64,000 nt of DNA from positions 32,853,001-32,917,000 of the forward strand of contig CM056726.1 of the NCBI GenBank assembly GCA_029844215.1, in the 5' to 3' direction. Below the pieces are notes generated by a model. The model did not search any database. It was not told the origin of the DNA and saw nothing but the letters and a program-made list of their open reading frames with translations. Of this stretch, positions 44,127 to 55,667 are shown one piece after another. Position 1 is the first letter of the stretch, and every line of letters starts with the position of its first letter. Source of the stretch: Przewalskia tangutica. Its lineage: Eukaryota > Streptophyta > Magnoliopsida > Solanales > Solanaceae. The position numbers and the translations under genes are program-made.

Positions 44127-45710
44127 CTAGGTAGAGTTACCGTCATTATGACTTGTCCTTGTCCTTGACCTTAACCCCATTCCCATTGATGATCTACTAA
44201 CTCCCTCTCTAGATAAGCTTTTTGTAAGTTGATCCGCCACGTTATCTCTTGACTTTACATAATCAATTGTGATAATGCCACTAGAGAGGAGTTGTCTAAC
44301 GGTATTGTGTCTCCGTCGTATGTGACGAGATTTTCCGTTATACATTACGCTCCCTGCCCTACCTATTGTTGCTTGACTGTCACAATGTATACATATAGGA
44401 TCCAAAGGTTTGGGCCAGAATGGAATATCTTCTAAGAAATTCTGGAGCCATTCAGCTTCTTCACCGTCCTTGTCTAAAGCTATAAATTCTGATTTCATTG
44501 TAGAGCGGGCGATGCGTGTCTGTTTTGATGATTTCCAAGACACTGCTCCTCCGCCAACGGTGAAAAGATATCCACTCGTGGATTTAACTTCAAACGATCC
44601 GGTGATCCAATTTGCATCACTATATCCCTCAAGTACTGCGGAATATTTATTATAATGCAAAGCATAGTTTTGGGTGTGTTGTAAATATTCCAAGACTCGT
44701 TTCATTGCCATCCAATGAGTTTGATTGAGATTACTCGTGAATCGACTCAGCTTGCTTATAGCACATGCTATATCTGGTCATGTACAATTCATAATATACA
44801 TCAAACTTCGGAAAACTCGTGCATAGTCCAATTGTGAGTCACTTTCACCTTCATTCTTTTGAAATGCAAAACTTACATCAATTGGAGTTTTTGCAACATT
44901 GAAATTTAAATACTTGAACTTGTCAAGTACTTTTTCAATATAATTTGACTGTGATAATGCTAGACCTTGTGGAGTTTTATGGATCCTAATTCCTAAGATC
45001 AAATCAGCAACCCCTAAGTCTTTCATGTCAAATTTGCTAGTGAGCATACGCTTCGTAGCATTTACATCAACAATATCTTTACTCATTATCAACATGTCAT
45101 CAACATACAAACAAACAATGACTTCATGATTTGGAGTATTTTTAATGTAAACACATTTGTCACACTCATTAATCTTAAATCCATTTGCCAACATTGTTTG
45201 GTCAAATTTTGCATGTCATTGTTTGGGTGCTTGTTTAAGTCCATAAAGTGACTTAACAAGTCTGCACACTTTCCTTTCTTTACCAGGAACCACAAAACCC
45301 TCAGGTTGTTCCATGTAAATTTCTTCCTTCAATTCTCCATTTAAGAAAGCTGTCTTGACATCCATTTGATGGATTTCAAGACCATATACGGTCGCCAGTG
45401 CCACTAACGCCCGAATAGATGTTATTCTTGTCACCGACAAGTATATGTCAAAGTAATCAAGACCTTCTTTTTGTCTATAACCTTTGAACACAAGTCTTGC
45501 CTTATATTTGTCAATAGTGCCATCAACTTTCATTTTCCTTTTAAAAATCCATTTTGATCCTAAAGGTTTATTTCCAGGAGGAAGATCAACTAACTCCCAT
45601 GTATGGTTGTTTAAAATTGATTCAATCTCACTATTGACTGTTTCTTTCCAAAATGTTGAATTAGAAGATGACATTGCTGCTTTAAATGTTTGAGGCTCAT
45701 TTTCAAGCAA
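44127..45710 (-). pseudogene. C2 reverse transcriptase and RNase H
   Basis: Minus strand. Reverse transcriptase: WELVDLPPGNKPLGSKWIFK, ARLVFKGYRQKEGLDYFDIY, then IHQMDVKTAFLNGELKEEIY with catalytic Asp intact, SLYGLKQAPKQ and a stop where W is expected (TGG to TGA, near 45213), then CLYVDDMLIMS. After SLMYIMNCT a second stop replaces R (CGA to TGA, near 44776). RNase H (44127-44711) is otherwise open: GYSDANWI, TMKSEFIAL, CDSQATIGR, SRHIRRRHNTVRQLL and DNVADQLTKSLSR carry the catalytic acids. Two single transitions plus A2 account for much of the damage in this part. Lineage within copia not assigned. Confidence 0.9.
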
Positions 45711-45773
45711 GAATGTTACAAAGTCTGGTCCAAAGGAAGTAAATTTCTTTTGACGTTTGCTACGCCTTAGATC

Positions 45774-46209
45774 CTATTTGCTTGGTATACTTTCCTTTGG
45801 TTCTTCCCGCGGTCGTTTAGATCTTTCACTTGACGACTCACATTCAGTTTTATACGGATAGATGTTTTCAAAGAATTCAGCATTATCTGATTCAATTACC
45901 GTATTAACATGAATTTCGGGATTGTCCGATTTGTGAACCAAAAACCGACAAGCTTTGCTGTTTGTAGCATAGCCAATAAAAACACAATCCATAGTTTTTG
46001 GTCCGATTTTTACCCTTTTGGGCAAAAAAACTTGGACCTTCGCTAAACACCCCCACACTTTGAAATATTTCAAGTTGGGTTTTCTTCATTTCCATAGATC
46101 ATATGGAATAAATTGTGTTTTGCTGTGGGGTACTCTGTTGAGTATTCGATTAGATGTAAGGATAGCTTCCCCCCACAAGCTCTGCGGTAAACCGGAACTA
46201 ATTAGTAAG
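45774..46209 (-). pseudogene. C2 integrase C-terminal part
   Basis: The minus-strand frame gives a degraded RILTSNR...P region, then KYFKVWGCLAKVQVFLPKR, KTMDCVFIGYATNSKACRFL and an acidic linker (ECESSSERSKRPREEPKESI). It is the continuation of the core at 54763-55667, separated by A2. Confidence 0.85.
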
Positions 46210-47562
46210 TGATCGGTGTATTTTATATACACCTTTTGAGTCAGTCTAGTTAGTCTTTTGTTCCGTTTTGTACATACAAAGTGTCGTATTAGGATAGATT
46301 TTCTTTCTTTTGAGTCAAAGTGGCTAAAGTGGCCAAATGGCGGAAAAGGAGCGAAAAGAGGGAAAAAGAGGAGGTACTAGAGCTGAAAACGGAGAAAGTG
46401 GCAAACGAGGCTGAAATCAGACTGCCGCGGCCTCGCAAGCGAGGCCGCGGCGCTATTATTCGCAGAAGGCTGCAGAAGATTCAGCACGCGCGCCTGCATG
46501 CCAGAGATATCAGGGCCGCGGCGCCAAAACACCCGAAGTATTGCAGAACTTTAGGCGCCGCGGCGCCCATCTGCAGGGCCGCGGCGCCGACGCGGAAAAA
46601 TTAGGTCTTTTGACGGATTTTTGGGCCAGGCCTGCAGGAAAAAGAGAGGAGACGTTTTAAACCTATAAAAGGAGAACCCTAGGCAGTTTTCAAGGGTTCC
46701 CTTTCTGGCCAAACACAAGGTTTTCTTGCCTAGGAGATTGGAGACCTAAACATTAGTAATTTCTTTCCTTTTTCTTTTCTTTAATTCAGTTTTTGCATGA
46801 TGAACTTTGAATTAGTTCTTGTCATATTCATGGCTAGAAACTAATTCTCTTATAGGGCTTTCTATGTTGAATTCTTGAACCTTATGTTATAAAGTAATGC
46901 ATGCTTATGGTTATTATTCTTATTGAGAGATCTATCCAATAATTGAGTTGAATTCTTGGTAGCTAATTGACAACTAGTTATCACTATATGATTTCTAATC
47001 GATTACGAAAGGAGGATTGTGAATATCTTTGTAAGTTGGGTAGACGGTCTTGAATTGGGGATGAAAATACCTCAATTAGATTTGTAGCGTTGATGAGAGG
47101 CTTAACAACCCTAATTTTTCGCATTGTGCGTGATCACAACTAGGTTTTTGTGCTTAATCCTCCTATAGAGTTACCCTTATCAGCGAAAGTTAGGTAAGGA
47201 ACAATACTGGGGTTGAGTGTTTATATACCCTAACGGGAGTATAAAACGATTTCGTAAACCTGCTTTCTCCAAAAGAAGAACACCATAGGTAATGCATTAG
47301 TAAGTAACATGCGGATAGTAAGGATACATAGAAGCCCTATTCTCATCACATCTGAATTAAATCTTTATAATTCATTAGCTTTTATAATTCTTAGTCATAA
47401 ACAACCAATCACTCATTAATTCACCAAATAGATACTAGAAAATAGACAATTGGTACTTGAACCCTAATCCCAGAGGACGATATTCGGTCTTATCTAAGAC
47501 TATACTACTTGATACGATAACGTGCACTTGCGTTTAAAAGTGTGTGCATATTTCGCGCATCA
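46210..47562 (+). repeat. A2 5' LTR
   Basis: 1,353 bp, TGATCGGTGTAT to TTCGCGCATCA. TATAAAAG at 46664-46671. Confidence 0.92.
46418..46605 (+). promoter_or_regulatory. GC-rich palindromic module in the A2 5' LTR (best-preserved copy)
   Basis: Holds a 14-bp palindrome ggcgccgcggcgcc (46554-46567) with ggccgcggcgcc at about 46515 and 46578, and gccgcggcctcgcaagcgag at about 46427. The segment 46544-46567 matches 63031-63054 of an unrelated gypsy LTR at 22 of 24 bases. TATA follows about 60 bp downstream. Confidence 0.7.
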
Positions 47563-47739
47563 AGTTTTTGGCGCCACGTTAGGATTAGGCAATAGTTCAA
47601 TATCAAATTATCTATTTTTAATTTCTAATTTGGATTTAATTTTTCATTTTTTTTTCATTTATTTTTAGTTTCTACAAAAATCAGGGTGCCGTGATTCTTT
47701 GTTTGTTTTTGATCTTTCTCAGGATATCAGTTTATGCGA

Positions 47740-49409
47740 AGGAGAAGAGGAGTCGACACTCTCGTTCCTTCAATCCGGAAATTGAGAAAGCCCGCAAACG
47801 AATGAAAGAATCGAATGCAACGCGTTGATAGAAATGGGCGGTGCTCCCAACAATAACAGGATGAGAGAAGGGTTAGGTGAAAATCAACTTAACCTGTGAG
47901 ATCCTCGCAAGTGCCAATAGATATGGAGGACGGGTTCGAATCCAGCAGAAGAAGTGCAGGAGATTATGTGCTACCAAGAGTGAATGGAGCACAGACTTGC
48001 ATTAGGCTCCCTACAATAGAGCCAACAATTTCGAGATAAAACCGATTGAGCATGGGCGTGCAGACACAAAGGCGATTCGGAGGATCGCCATCTGAGATCC
48101 ACATACGCACATAGCAAATTTCTTGGAGCTATGTGCCACTTTCGATATAACGGCGTTCATCGATGATGCGTCAGATTGAGGCTCTTTCCTTCTCACTCGA
48201 GGATAGAGCAAAAGTATGGTTGAATTCACCGGTGATTCGATATTTACATGGCACGAGCCGCACGTAAATTCCTAGCCAAGTTCTTTCCACCTCGTAAGCA
48301 AAGAAATTAAGAGGAGTTGAACAACTTCATCGTCGATGGAGAGTCCTTATATGAAGCATGGGAGAGATTCAAGGATCTACAGAGGAAGTGTCCACACCAT
48401 TGCATTGAGTTGTGGAACTTGGTTCATATTTTCTACAACGGCCGAAAGCAAGACAACCGTAACCATCATAGATGCGACCGCAGTGGGGCATTCATGAGGA
48501 AAGCCCACGACGCCCACGAGTTATTAGAAGATATGGCCACTAACAACCATGTCATCAAGAGAGGCAACCAGGTGGGAGAAGAAGCGCGGGGTCCATGAAG
48601 TAGATGCTATCGCTTGGACCGCACAAGTGGCTCTTCTAGCGAAACAATTGCAGCAACATACTGTGTCAGTGAATGCTGTGCAACTGCCGAAAAACTGTGA
48701 GATATGTGGCGGCCCACACACATTTGATAGGTGTCCTTCAGCGGATCCCAACAACATCCCAATGAGCAGCAGAGTGTCAGCAAGAGGTAACTACCAGAGG
48801 CAACAGAACAACCCTACTCAAACACTTATAATCCGGTGGAGGAATCACCCAAACTTCTATGGAGGAGATCGGGGCCAAGAAAATCGTACTGTGGCCAACA
48901 AAACCAATATCGTGGCGCAGACCGTGATAGGGCCGATCAGAACCAGAAGCATGAATCAACAGCCCTTCACTCAAGCCCCACCAACGGCTCAACGCACTGT
49001 GTCGGAAGAAAACCAGATGAGCTTAAAGCAATGCATGACAAAGACTTGCAACGCCTGACGCGGTTTATAACAGAATCTAGATCCTCGCTCGTAAACTTGG
49101 AAATACAGTAGATGCCAGCAAAGCAGTGCAAACATCAAAGCCACGAGGACATTGCCAAGCAATACTGAGGTAAATCCGAGGGAGCAATGTAAGGCAGTGC
49201 AGTTGAGAAGTGGAAAACAATTGGAGCAACAGCCGCCTCAGCCAATAGTTGAGAGGGAAGCAGAGTTAGAAAAAGATAAGGTGGCTGAACCTAGCCCAGT
49301 GATAGAGAAAACTCCGGAGAAGGAGTATACAGAAAAGATTCCTTTCCCCAGAGATTACAAAGGAAGGCGGTCGAAAAACAATTTTCCAAATTCTAGGAGG
49401 TATTCATGA
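47740..49409 (+). pseudogene. A2 gag, fragmented
   Basis: Athila-type gag in several frames. Visible: EIEKARKR-like N-terminal basic stretch, ESLYEAWERFKDLQRKCPHH (48341-48400), ELLEDMATNNHVIK, a zinc knuckle CEICGGPHTFDRCP (about 48700-48740), RFITESRSSLVNLEIQ, and MPSNTEVNPREQCKAVQLRS (49152 on). Short deletions and frame changes occur throughout. Gag would form the particle. Confidence 0.85.
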
Positions 49410-49559
49410 ATTTGCACATCAACATACCTTTTATATAGGCTTTGGAGCAGATGCCATCTTACTTCAAGTACATGAAAGAAATCTGGGTGAAAAAGAGGAA
49501 GCGGCGAATATGAGATAGTAGCACTAATGTAAGAGTGTAGTGCTATCTTACAAAAGAAA

Positions 49560-50216
49560 TTGCCACCAAAGCTAAAGGACCCTGGAAGCTTTACACTACC
49601 ATGCACAGTGGGCAGGGTGACTTGCAACAGAGCCTTGTGTGATCTAGGGGCGAGTATAAATTTGATGCCCCTATCAGTTTTCAAAAGATTGGAGTTAGGA
49701 GAAGCCAAACCCACCACTGTGAGTCTGCAACTAGCCGACAGGACAGTGGTTCATCCACGAGGGAAGATCGAGGATGTGATTGTGAAGGTAGGAAAATTTT
49801 TCTTTCCTGCAGACTTCCTCATTCTGGATATGGAAGAAGATGCAGAAATCCCGATCATATTGGGGAGGCCATTCCTAGCAACGGGTAGAGCCTTGATTGA
49901 CGTTGAAAGAGGAGAGCTAACGCTAAGAGTGGAGAACGAAGAGATGGTGTTTAAAGTCTTTAAACACGTCATTGAGCCAAGAACTGTAAGTGGGTGTTTT
50001 GCAATCAACACCACCAAACCCCCATGCGAGCCATTGCAATGCAACCAAAGAATGATGAGCCCAAGAAAGCAAGCATGGTTTGCTGAGATGACACTAAATG
50101 AGGTAATTGTTCCGGAACTCCCTACTACCGATAATGCTAAAAAGAAAAGGAGAAAAAGGAAACGCCAAATGTGGCGGAAATGGATTGGTTGGGGACTTAA
50201 TCCACCCCAGGGCTAG
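49560..50216 (+). pseudogene. A2 aspartic protease region
   Basis: A 218-residue open frame typical of Athila retropepsin: GSFTLPCTVGRVTCNRALCD, then active site DLGASINLMP, RLELGEAKPTTVSLQLADRT, FPADFLILDMEEDAEIPIIL and GRPFLATGRALIDVERGELT. The active-site Asp is present (DLGAS is normal in this lineage). The frame is open but isolated: upstream gag is broken and reverse transcriptase is absent. Some 240 bp later comes the conserved ttgttgggaggcaacccaa sequence that precedes the env-like region in Athila elements. Confidence 0.85.
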
Positions 50217-50437
50217 TAAGTCTAAGGAACTTGCGTCCGGCTAAAAGACGTTAAAGACAGCGCTTGTTGGGAGGCAACCCAATGTTTTTAATTATGTTAT
50301 TTTAATTTCTGTCTTTATTTTATTTTAGTTGGTCTAAGAACGCCTCACCAGATTGGATCTTGTTGTTTTGTGATTGATGTACAAGAAATTAAACCGGGAC
50401 GAAATAAATCAAGAAAAGCAAGGATTTCCAGAAGCGG

Positions 50438-50640
50438 GTAAGCCGCGCGCCAGAGCGAGGCCGCGCGCAAAAGATCTGAACAGTGCTGAGTTTAAGAGCC
50501 GCGGCTGCGAGCAGGCCGCGGCGGTGGAATTCCGAAGTTGGCGAGCTTAGCCGCGCCTGGTGAGCAGGGCCGCGCGCAGAAAGTCCCGGGCGAGCGCAGA
50601 TGTTTCAGCCGCGCTAAAAGTAGGCACGCGCGGCGGGAAT
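50438..50640 (+). promoter_or_regulatory. GC-rich palindromic module upstream of the A2 env-like ORF
   Basis: Contains gagtttaagagccgcggc, gcaggccgcggcgg, gccgcgcctgg, gggccgcgcgc and tgtttcagccgcgc. It ends about 480 bp before the env-like ATG at 51116. A C/A-rich, G-poor leader-like stretch follows (50640-50870), as downstream of the LTR promoters. Confidence 0.6.
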
Positions 50641-51115
50641 CCGTAAATTTAAAACGCCCAAAAATCAGATTTTCCCAATTCCAACTTCCAAAACCTAACC
50701 TTCCTCTCCAAAACCCACGAAATTCCGTAAATTTGCCCACAAAACCTCCACAAATCCAACCCAACCACAACCTAAAATCTTAAATTCCCAAAAAACCCTC
50801 AAATATCTCAAACAACAAAGCACCAATCAATAGCCTCAAACCACCAATTGAAACAAGAACAAGCTCGAGTCTTCTCATGAAAAGGTAATCCCTATCTTTT
50901 CTGAATCCTTTCACCAAGTCATAGGAGGTAGTAGTTGGGAAGAGTATTGTAGTTGGAGTAGTTTGGGTATTGAAAAGTTGGTTGTGAAGTTGGAGAAAAG
51001 AGTAGAAAAGAGGTTGTGGGCATTGTTGAAGTTTGGGGGTGTTGTCGCTGCTAGTTGTTGAGTGTATAGGAGACATTGTGCCACAAAAATTAGAAGCTGC
51101 CGATTTTGTTTATAA

Positions 51116-52215
51116 ATGGCCACCAGAAAGAGAAGAGGATCCACATCCACCCCAACCCCACAATACGATGAAAATAGGTTCGTGAGTTACCAGGCCTACC
51201 AAAGATACAAAAGACTTGATACTAGACCCGTAATTCCAGAAAGGGGAATGGATTACCAAAGGGGATCCTATGGGGATGAAGACGTTTATGAGCCCATCCG
51301 GGCGATGATTGAGCTAAGGGGGTGGAAGAGATTTGTCAATCCGGAGAAGATAACACCAGTGAATACAACAATGGTGCGGGAATTTTATGCAAACTTTCCG
51401 AGAAGGCGAGAAAGGGTGCTTTGTGGGAAATTATATGCCCGTGACAGAAGCTAATAAATACAACGCTAAAAACAGTTGATGTTGAAGAAAGTAGCGATTG
51501 GAAACATTTTAGAACATGGTCTAGGAGCAGCAACAACATTGACTGGAATAATATCAGATACGATGAGCTACCCCGGGCCGCTGAGATCTAAGGAATGGAT
51601 CTAGAGCACCGAGCAAAGCAATTCAAGCGCAACAAGGCTTGTCAGATTTCGTCGATCGCATGATTCCATCTACGACTTCACCGAGTGCCGTAAGACAGGA
51701 TTAAGTTGATTTATGGAATTATGGGGCGATAATTGATGGGAAAAGAGATAGTGAAGAGCATCGAATAAATCAGCAGTTGGTGACAACAGTGGATTGGGAC
51801 ACGGTTCACTTATTACCGCCTATGCCACACGAGTGCGATCCCACAACTACCCACGATACTCATGAAAGAAACCAACCGGTGTCCTATGGGATAGTGCACT
51901 CTTTTCCGCACTCCTAGCCCCCAGCGGACGAAGAGTACAACCCGCAGCAGCAGAAGAACAAACAGCAGAGGCAACCATGGATGAAGATGAGCACGAAATA
52001 GGGCTCACATGAGGCGGGACCTAGCCACCGCCAACCACTAGAGCAGAACCTTCAGAGCCCACAATAGGGCAATTGTACCGACACCAGAAGGAGATGATGC
52101 AGACCTTGCAAAACAGAGTACAGGACAGCAAGAAACAAGGCAACAAATCGACGAGCAGAGTGCCGTGTCCAACCAATGGTCGCGGCATCATCCACCGCCA
52201 CCACCACCATTTTAG
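51116..52215 (+). pseudogene. A2 env-like ORF, broken
   Basis: The first 112 residues are open (MATRKRRGSTSTPTPQYDEN, RGMDYQRGSYGDEDVYEPIR, ELRGWKRFV, MVREFYANF). They align closely with the A1 protein and then frameshift near 51410. Homology continues in mixed frames (FRTWSRS, NIDWNN, KLIYGIMG, ETRQQIDEQS) to a terminal PPPPPPF and stop at 52213-52215. The damage is mainly many 1-4 base losses, more than expected for a copy whose LTRs are still very similar. Confidence 0.85.
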
Positions 52216-53435
52216 CCAAAGTTTGTAAGTGTCGTTTTCTTTTACTGTCTTTGAGTCTACACACATTGGGGCAATGTGTGATTTAAGTTTGGGGTGTGTT
52301 TTTGTGTTTTAGTTTTATTTGTGTGTCATGTTATGTTTTATTTAAGTCTTTTTATTTGTTTCATGTTTATTTTGAGTCACCAAAATTTTTCTTTTTGAGT
52401 CATAATTGTCACAAAGATCATGTATCTTTGTAGTTGCTAGAAACACCTAGTGAAGTAAGGTGGAATAATGTAAAGGAATGGAAGCACTATCTAAACACTT
52501 AGGTTAGAGATGCCAAAACTCACAGAACTGTCTATTGGAGTCTCTTGCTTGAGTTATGTATGCTAAATGATAAATGCTTGTGTGTTATGACATTGCTATT
52601 TGAGGCGAAATAGTTAGGATATCGTGTTAGGGAGATGACTCAGGCATTTCTTTGATAGCCAATTCTTACCATTCTTTTCTATCCCGTACTTTAAAAATAT
52701 CACTAGTTAGCCCCATTGAGCCTAAATTTGAAACTTCTTCTTTGACACCCCATATTCCCACAAAATTGTGCCATAAGTGAAAATATGAAATAGTGGAGTA
52801 CATTGTGTTAAAAAGAAGAAACAAAAAGAGTGAACAAGTTTGAGACACCCTAATGGAAAAGTAATAAGAAAGAGGCAAAAGCCTAAGTTTGGGGGTGCCT
52901 ATTTGTATAATACACTTCACTCTCCCAAAACAAAAGAGGGGAATGATAGAATTGAAGTGAAGGAAAGAATCAAAAGAAAAAAAAAATATTGAAAAGCCAA
53001 AGAGCTTATGGTACAGAAAAATGAGCCTAAATGCCTATCTTTACCAACCCCTACCTAAGCCTACATTACAACCCCCAAAGTCCTGAAGATCTCTTCTATG
53101 TATATCCAGAATTAGTGGAGGATAGCAAGTAAGCATGCCATAGGAATTTTTGAATTTATATGCATACTTGAGTACACTGACTTCCATTTAAGCATGATAA
53201 GTATGAGTTTGCGAAATATCTAGCTCAATGTGTTGAAATTCCATGCTATATGTTCCTGCATATTATTCTGCTAACCTTCATGTTTTTCTAGTTAACATTC
53301 ATGCAGCAAAAGTGATCAATGGCAGGGAGTCTGTTTATTTTCTTTGTTGATTTTCTTATTTATTGAGTCTGTCATTTTATTGTATTTCTTTCTATCTTTG
53401 CTCGAGGGCGAGCAAAGGTTAAGTTTGGGGGTATT
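52216..53435 (+). other. A2 3' non-coding region and purine tract
   Basis: Collinear with the A1 3' region. Ends in the purine tract ggttaagtttgggggtattt at 53418-53435, directly before the LTR. Confidence 0.75.
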
Positions 53436-54757
53436 TGATCTGTGTATTTTATATACACCTTTTGAGTCAGTCTAGTTAGTCTTTTGTTCCGTTTTGTACA
53501 TACAAAGTGTCGTATTAGGATAGATTTTCTTTCTTTTGAGTCAAAGTGGCTAAAGTGGCCAAATGGCGGAAAAGGAGCGAAAAGAGGGAAAAAGAGGAGG
53601 TACTAGAGCTGAAAACGGAGAAAGTGGCAAACGAGGAAATCAGACTGCCGCGCGCCTCACGCAATCGAAGCGGTCGCGGCGCTATTATTCAGAAGTGCAG
53701 AAGATCCAGTACGCGCCTCATGCCAGCGAATATCGGGCCGCGCGCCAAAACACCAAGTATTGCGAACTTTAGGCGCGCGCGCCATCTCAGCAGCGCGCGC
53801 CACGCGGAAAAATTAGGTCTTTGACGGATTTTTGGGCCACTGCAAGAAAAGAGAGGAGACGTTTTAAACCTATAAAAGAAGAACCTGTGCGGTTTTCAAG
53901 GTTCCTTTCGCCAAACACAAGGTTTTCTTGCCTAGAGATGGAGACCCAAACATTAGTAATTTCTTTTCTTTTCTTTTCTTTAATTCGGTTTTGCATGATG
54001 AACTTTGAATTAGTTCTTGTCATATTCATGGCTAGGAACTAATTCTCTTATAGGCTTTCTATGTTGAATTCTTGAACCTTATGTTATAAAGTAATGCATG
54101 CTTATGTTTATTATTCTTATTGAGAGATCTATCCAATAATTGAGTTGAATTCTTGGTAGCTAATTGACAACTAGTTATCACTATATGATTTCTAATCGAT
54201 TAAAAAGGAGGGATTGTGAATATCTTTGTAAGTTGGGTAGACGGTCTTGAATTGGGGATGAAAATACCTCAATTAGATTTGTAAGCGTTGATGAGAGGCT
54301 TAACAACCCTAATTTTGCGCATTGTGCGACGGCCAACTAGGTTTTGTGCTTAATCCTCCTATAGAGTTACCCTTATCAGTGAAAGTTAGGTAAGGAACAA
54401 TACTGGGTTGAGTGTTTATATAACCCTAACGGAGTATAAAGCGATTTCAAACCCGCTTTCTCCAAAAGAAGAACACCATAAGTAATGCATTAGTAAGTAA
54501 CATAAGCGGATAGTAAGGATACATAGAAGCCCTATTCTCATCACATCTGAATTAAATCTTTATAATTCATTAGCTTTTATAATTCTTAGTCATAAACAAC
54601 CAATCACTCATTAATTCACCAAATAGATACTAGAAAATAGACAATTGGTACTTGAACCCTCATCCCAGAGGACGATATTCGGTCTTATCTAAGACTATAC
54701 TACTTGATACGATAACGTGCACTTGCGTTTAAAAGTGTGTGCATATTTCGCGCATCA
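53436..54757 (+). repeat. A2 3' LTR
   Basis: 1,322 bp. Near-identical to the 5' LTR outside 53640-53880, where the GC module is scrambled by short indels (cgcgcgcgcc in place of gcgccgcggcgcc). Confidence 0.92.
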
Positions 54758-54762
54758 GTAAG

Positions 54763-55667
54763 ACATTCATCATTTCCTTTAATGTTCGGTTTTTCCTTTC
54801 CGCAATTCCATTTGATTGTGGTGTGTAAGGGACAGTAGTTTGATGAATAATTCCATATTCCAAACATGTCTCTGCAAAAGGAGATTCGTACTCTTCACCC
54901 CTATCACTTCTAATCATTTTGATCTTTTTATTCAATTGATTTTCCACTTCGTTCTTGTATTGCTTAAATGCATTAATTATTTCATCCTTACTATTAAGCA
55001 AATACACATAACAGTATCGAGTGCAATCGTCAATGAAAGTTATAAAATACTTTTTTCCACCACGAGATGATATTGACTTCATATCACATATATCTGTGTG
55101 AATTAAGTCTAAATGATTTGAATTCCTATCAATAGACTTATATGGATGTTTAACAAACTTAGATTCAACACAAATTTCACATTTTGATTTGTTACACTCG
55201 AATTTAGGCAATACTTCTAAATTGATCAATTTTCGCAAGGTTTTGTAATTGACATGTCCATGCCATAAATCATTTGACTCCAATAAGTAAGACGAAGTTG
55301 AATTTTCATTAATATTGTCAACAACCATTACATTGAGTTTGAAAAGGCCCTCGGTGAGGTAGCCCTTTCCTATGAACATATCATTCTTACTTATTATAAT
55401 TTTCTCACTAACCAACACGCACTTAAACCCGTTTTTGATGAGTAGTCCGGCTGAAACTAAATTCTTCCGAATTGTTGGAACGTGCAGAACATTGTTGAGA
55501 GTTAGGACCTTGCCGGAAGTCATCTTCAGAAGTATCTTCCCATATCCTTCAACCTGGCATTGCAAGATTTCCCATAAACATGACCTCTTCTGGGTCCAGT
55601 GGAGCATATGTTGCAAATGCTTCTGCAGTAAGAAACATGTCGAGTGACACCAGAATCCAGCCACCAC
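54763..55667 (-). pseudogene. C2 GAG-pre-integrase and integrase core
   Basis: Minus strand. LTLNNVLHVPTIRKNLVSAG, LLIKNGFKCVLVSEKIIISK and SSYLLESNDLWHGHVNYKTL (H-x-H of the zinc region, with RLGH shortened to GH), then CEICVESKF. Integrase: FITFIDDCTRYCYVYLLN, IRSDRGEEYESPF and PYTPQSNGIAERKNRTLKEM give the D, D and E residues. It ends where A2 inserted; it continues at 45774-46209. Confidence 0.9.

Larger units (their letters stand above)
46205..54762 (+). mobile_element. A2: Athila-like element (46210-54757), TSD gtaag, lacking reverse transcriptase to integrase
   Basis: TSD gtaag lies at 46205-46209 and 54758-54762. LTRs are 46210-47562 and 53436-54757. The PBS region after the 5' LTR (47569-47586) reads TGGCGCCACGTTAGGATT, missing the CCGG part. 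Interior 5.9 kb: broken gag, a near-intact protease, then directly the env-like region. No reverse transcriptase, RNase H or integrase motif lies between 50216 and 51116. Same family as A1, opposite orientation, different deletion. Confidence 0.92.
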
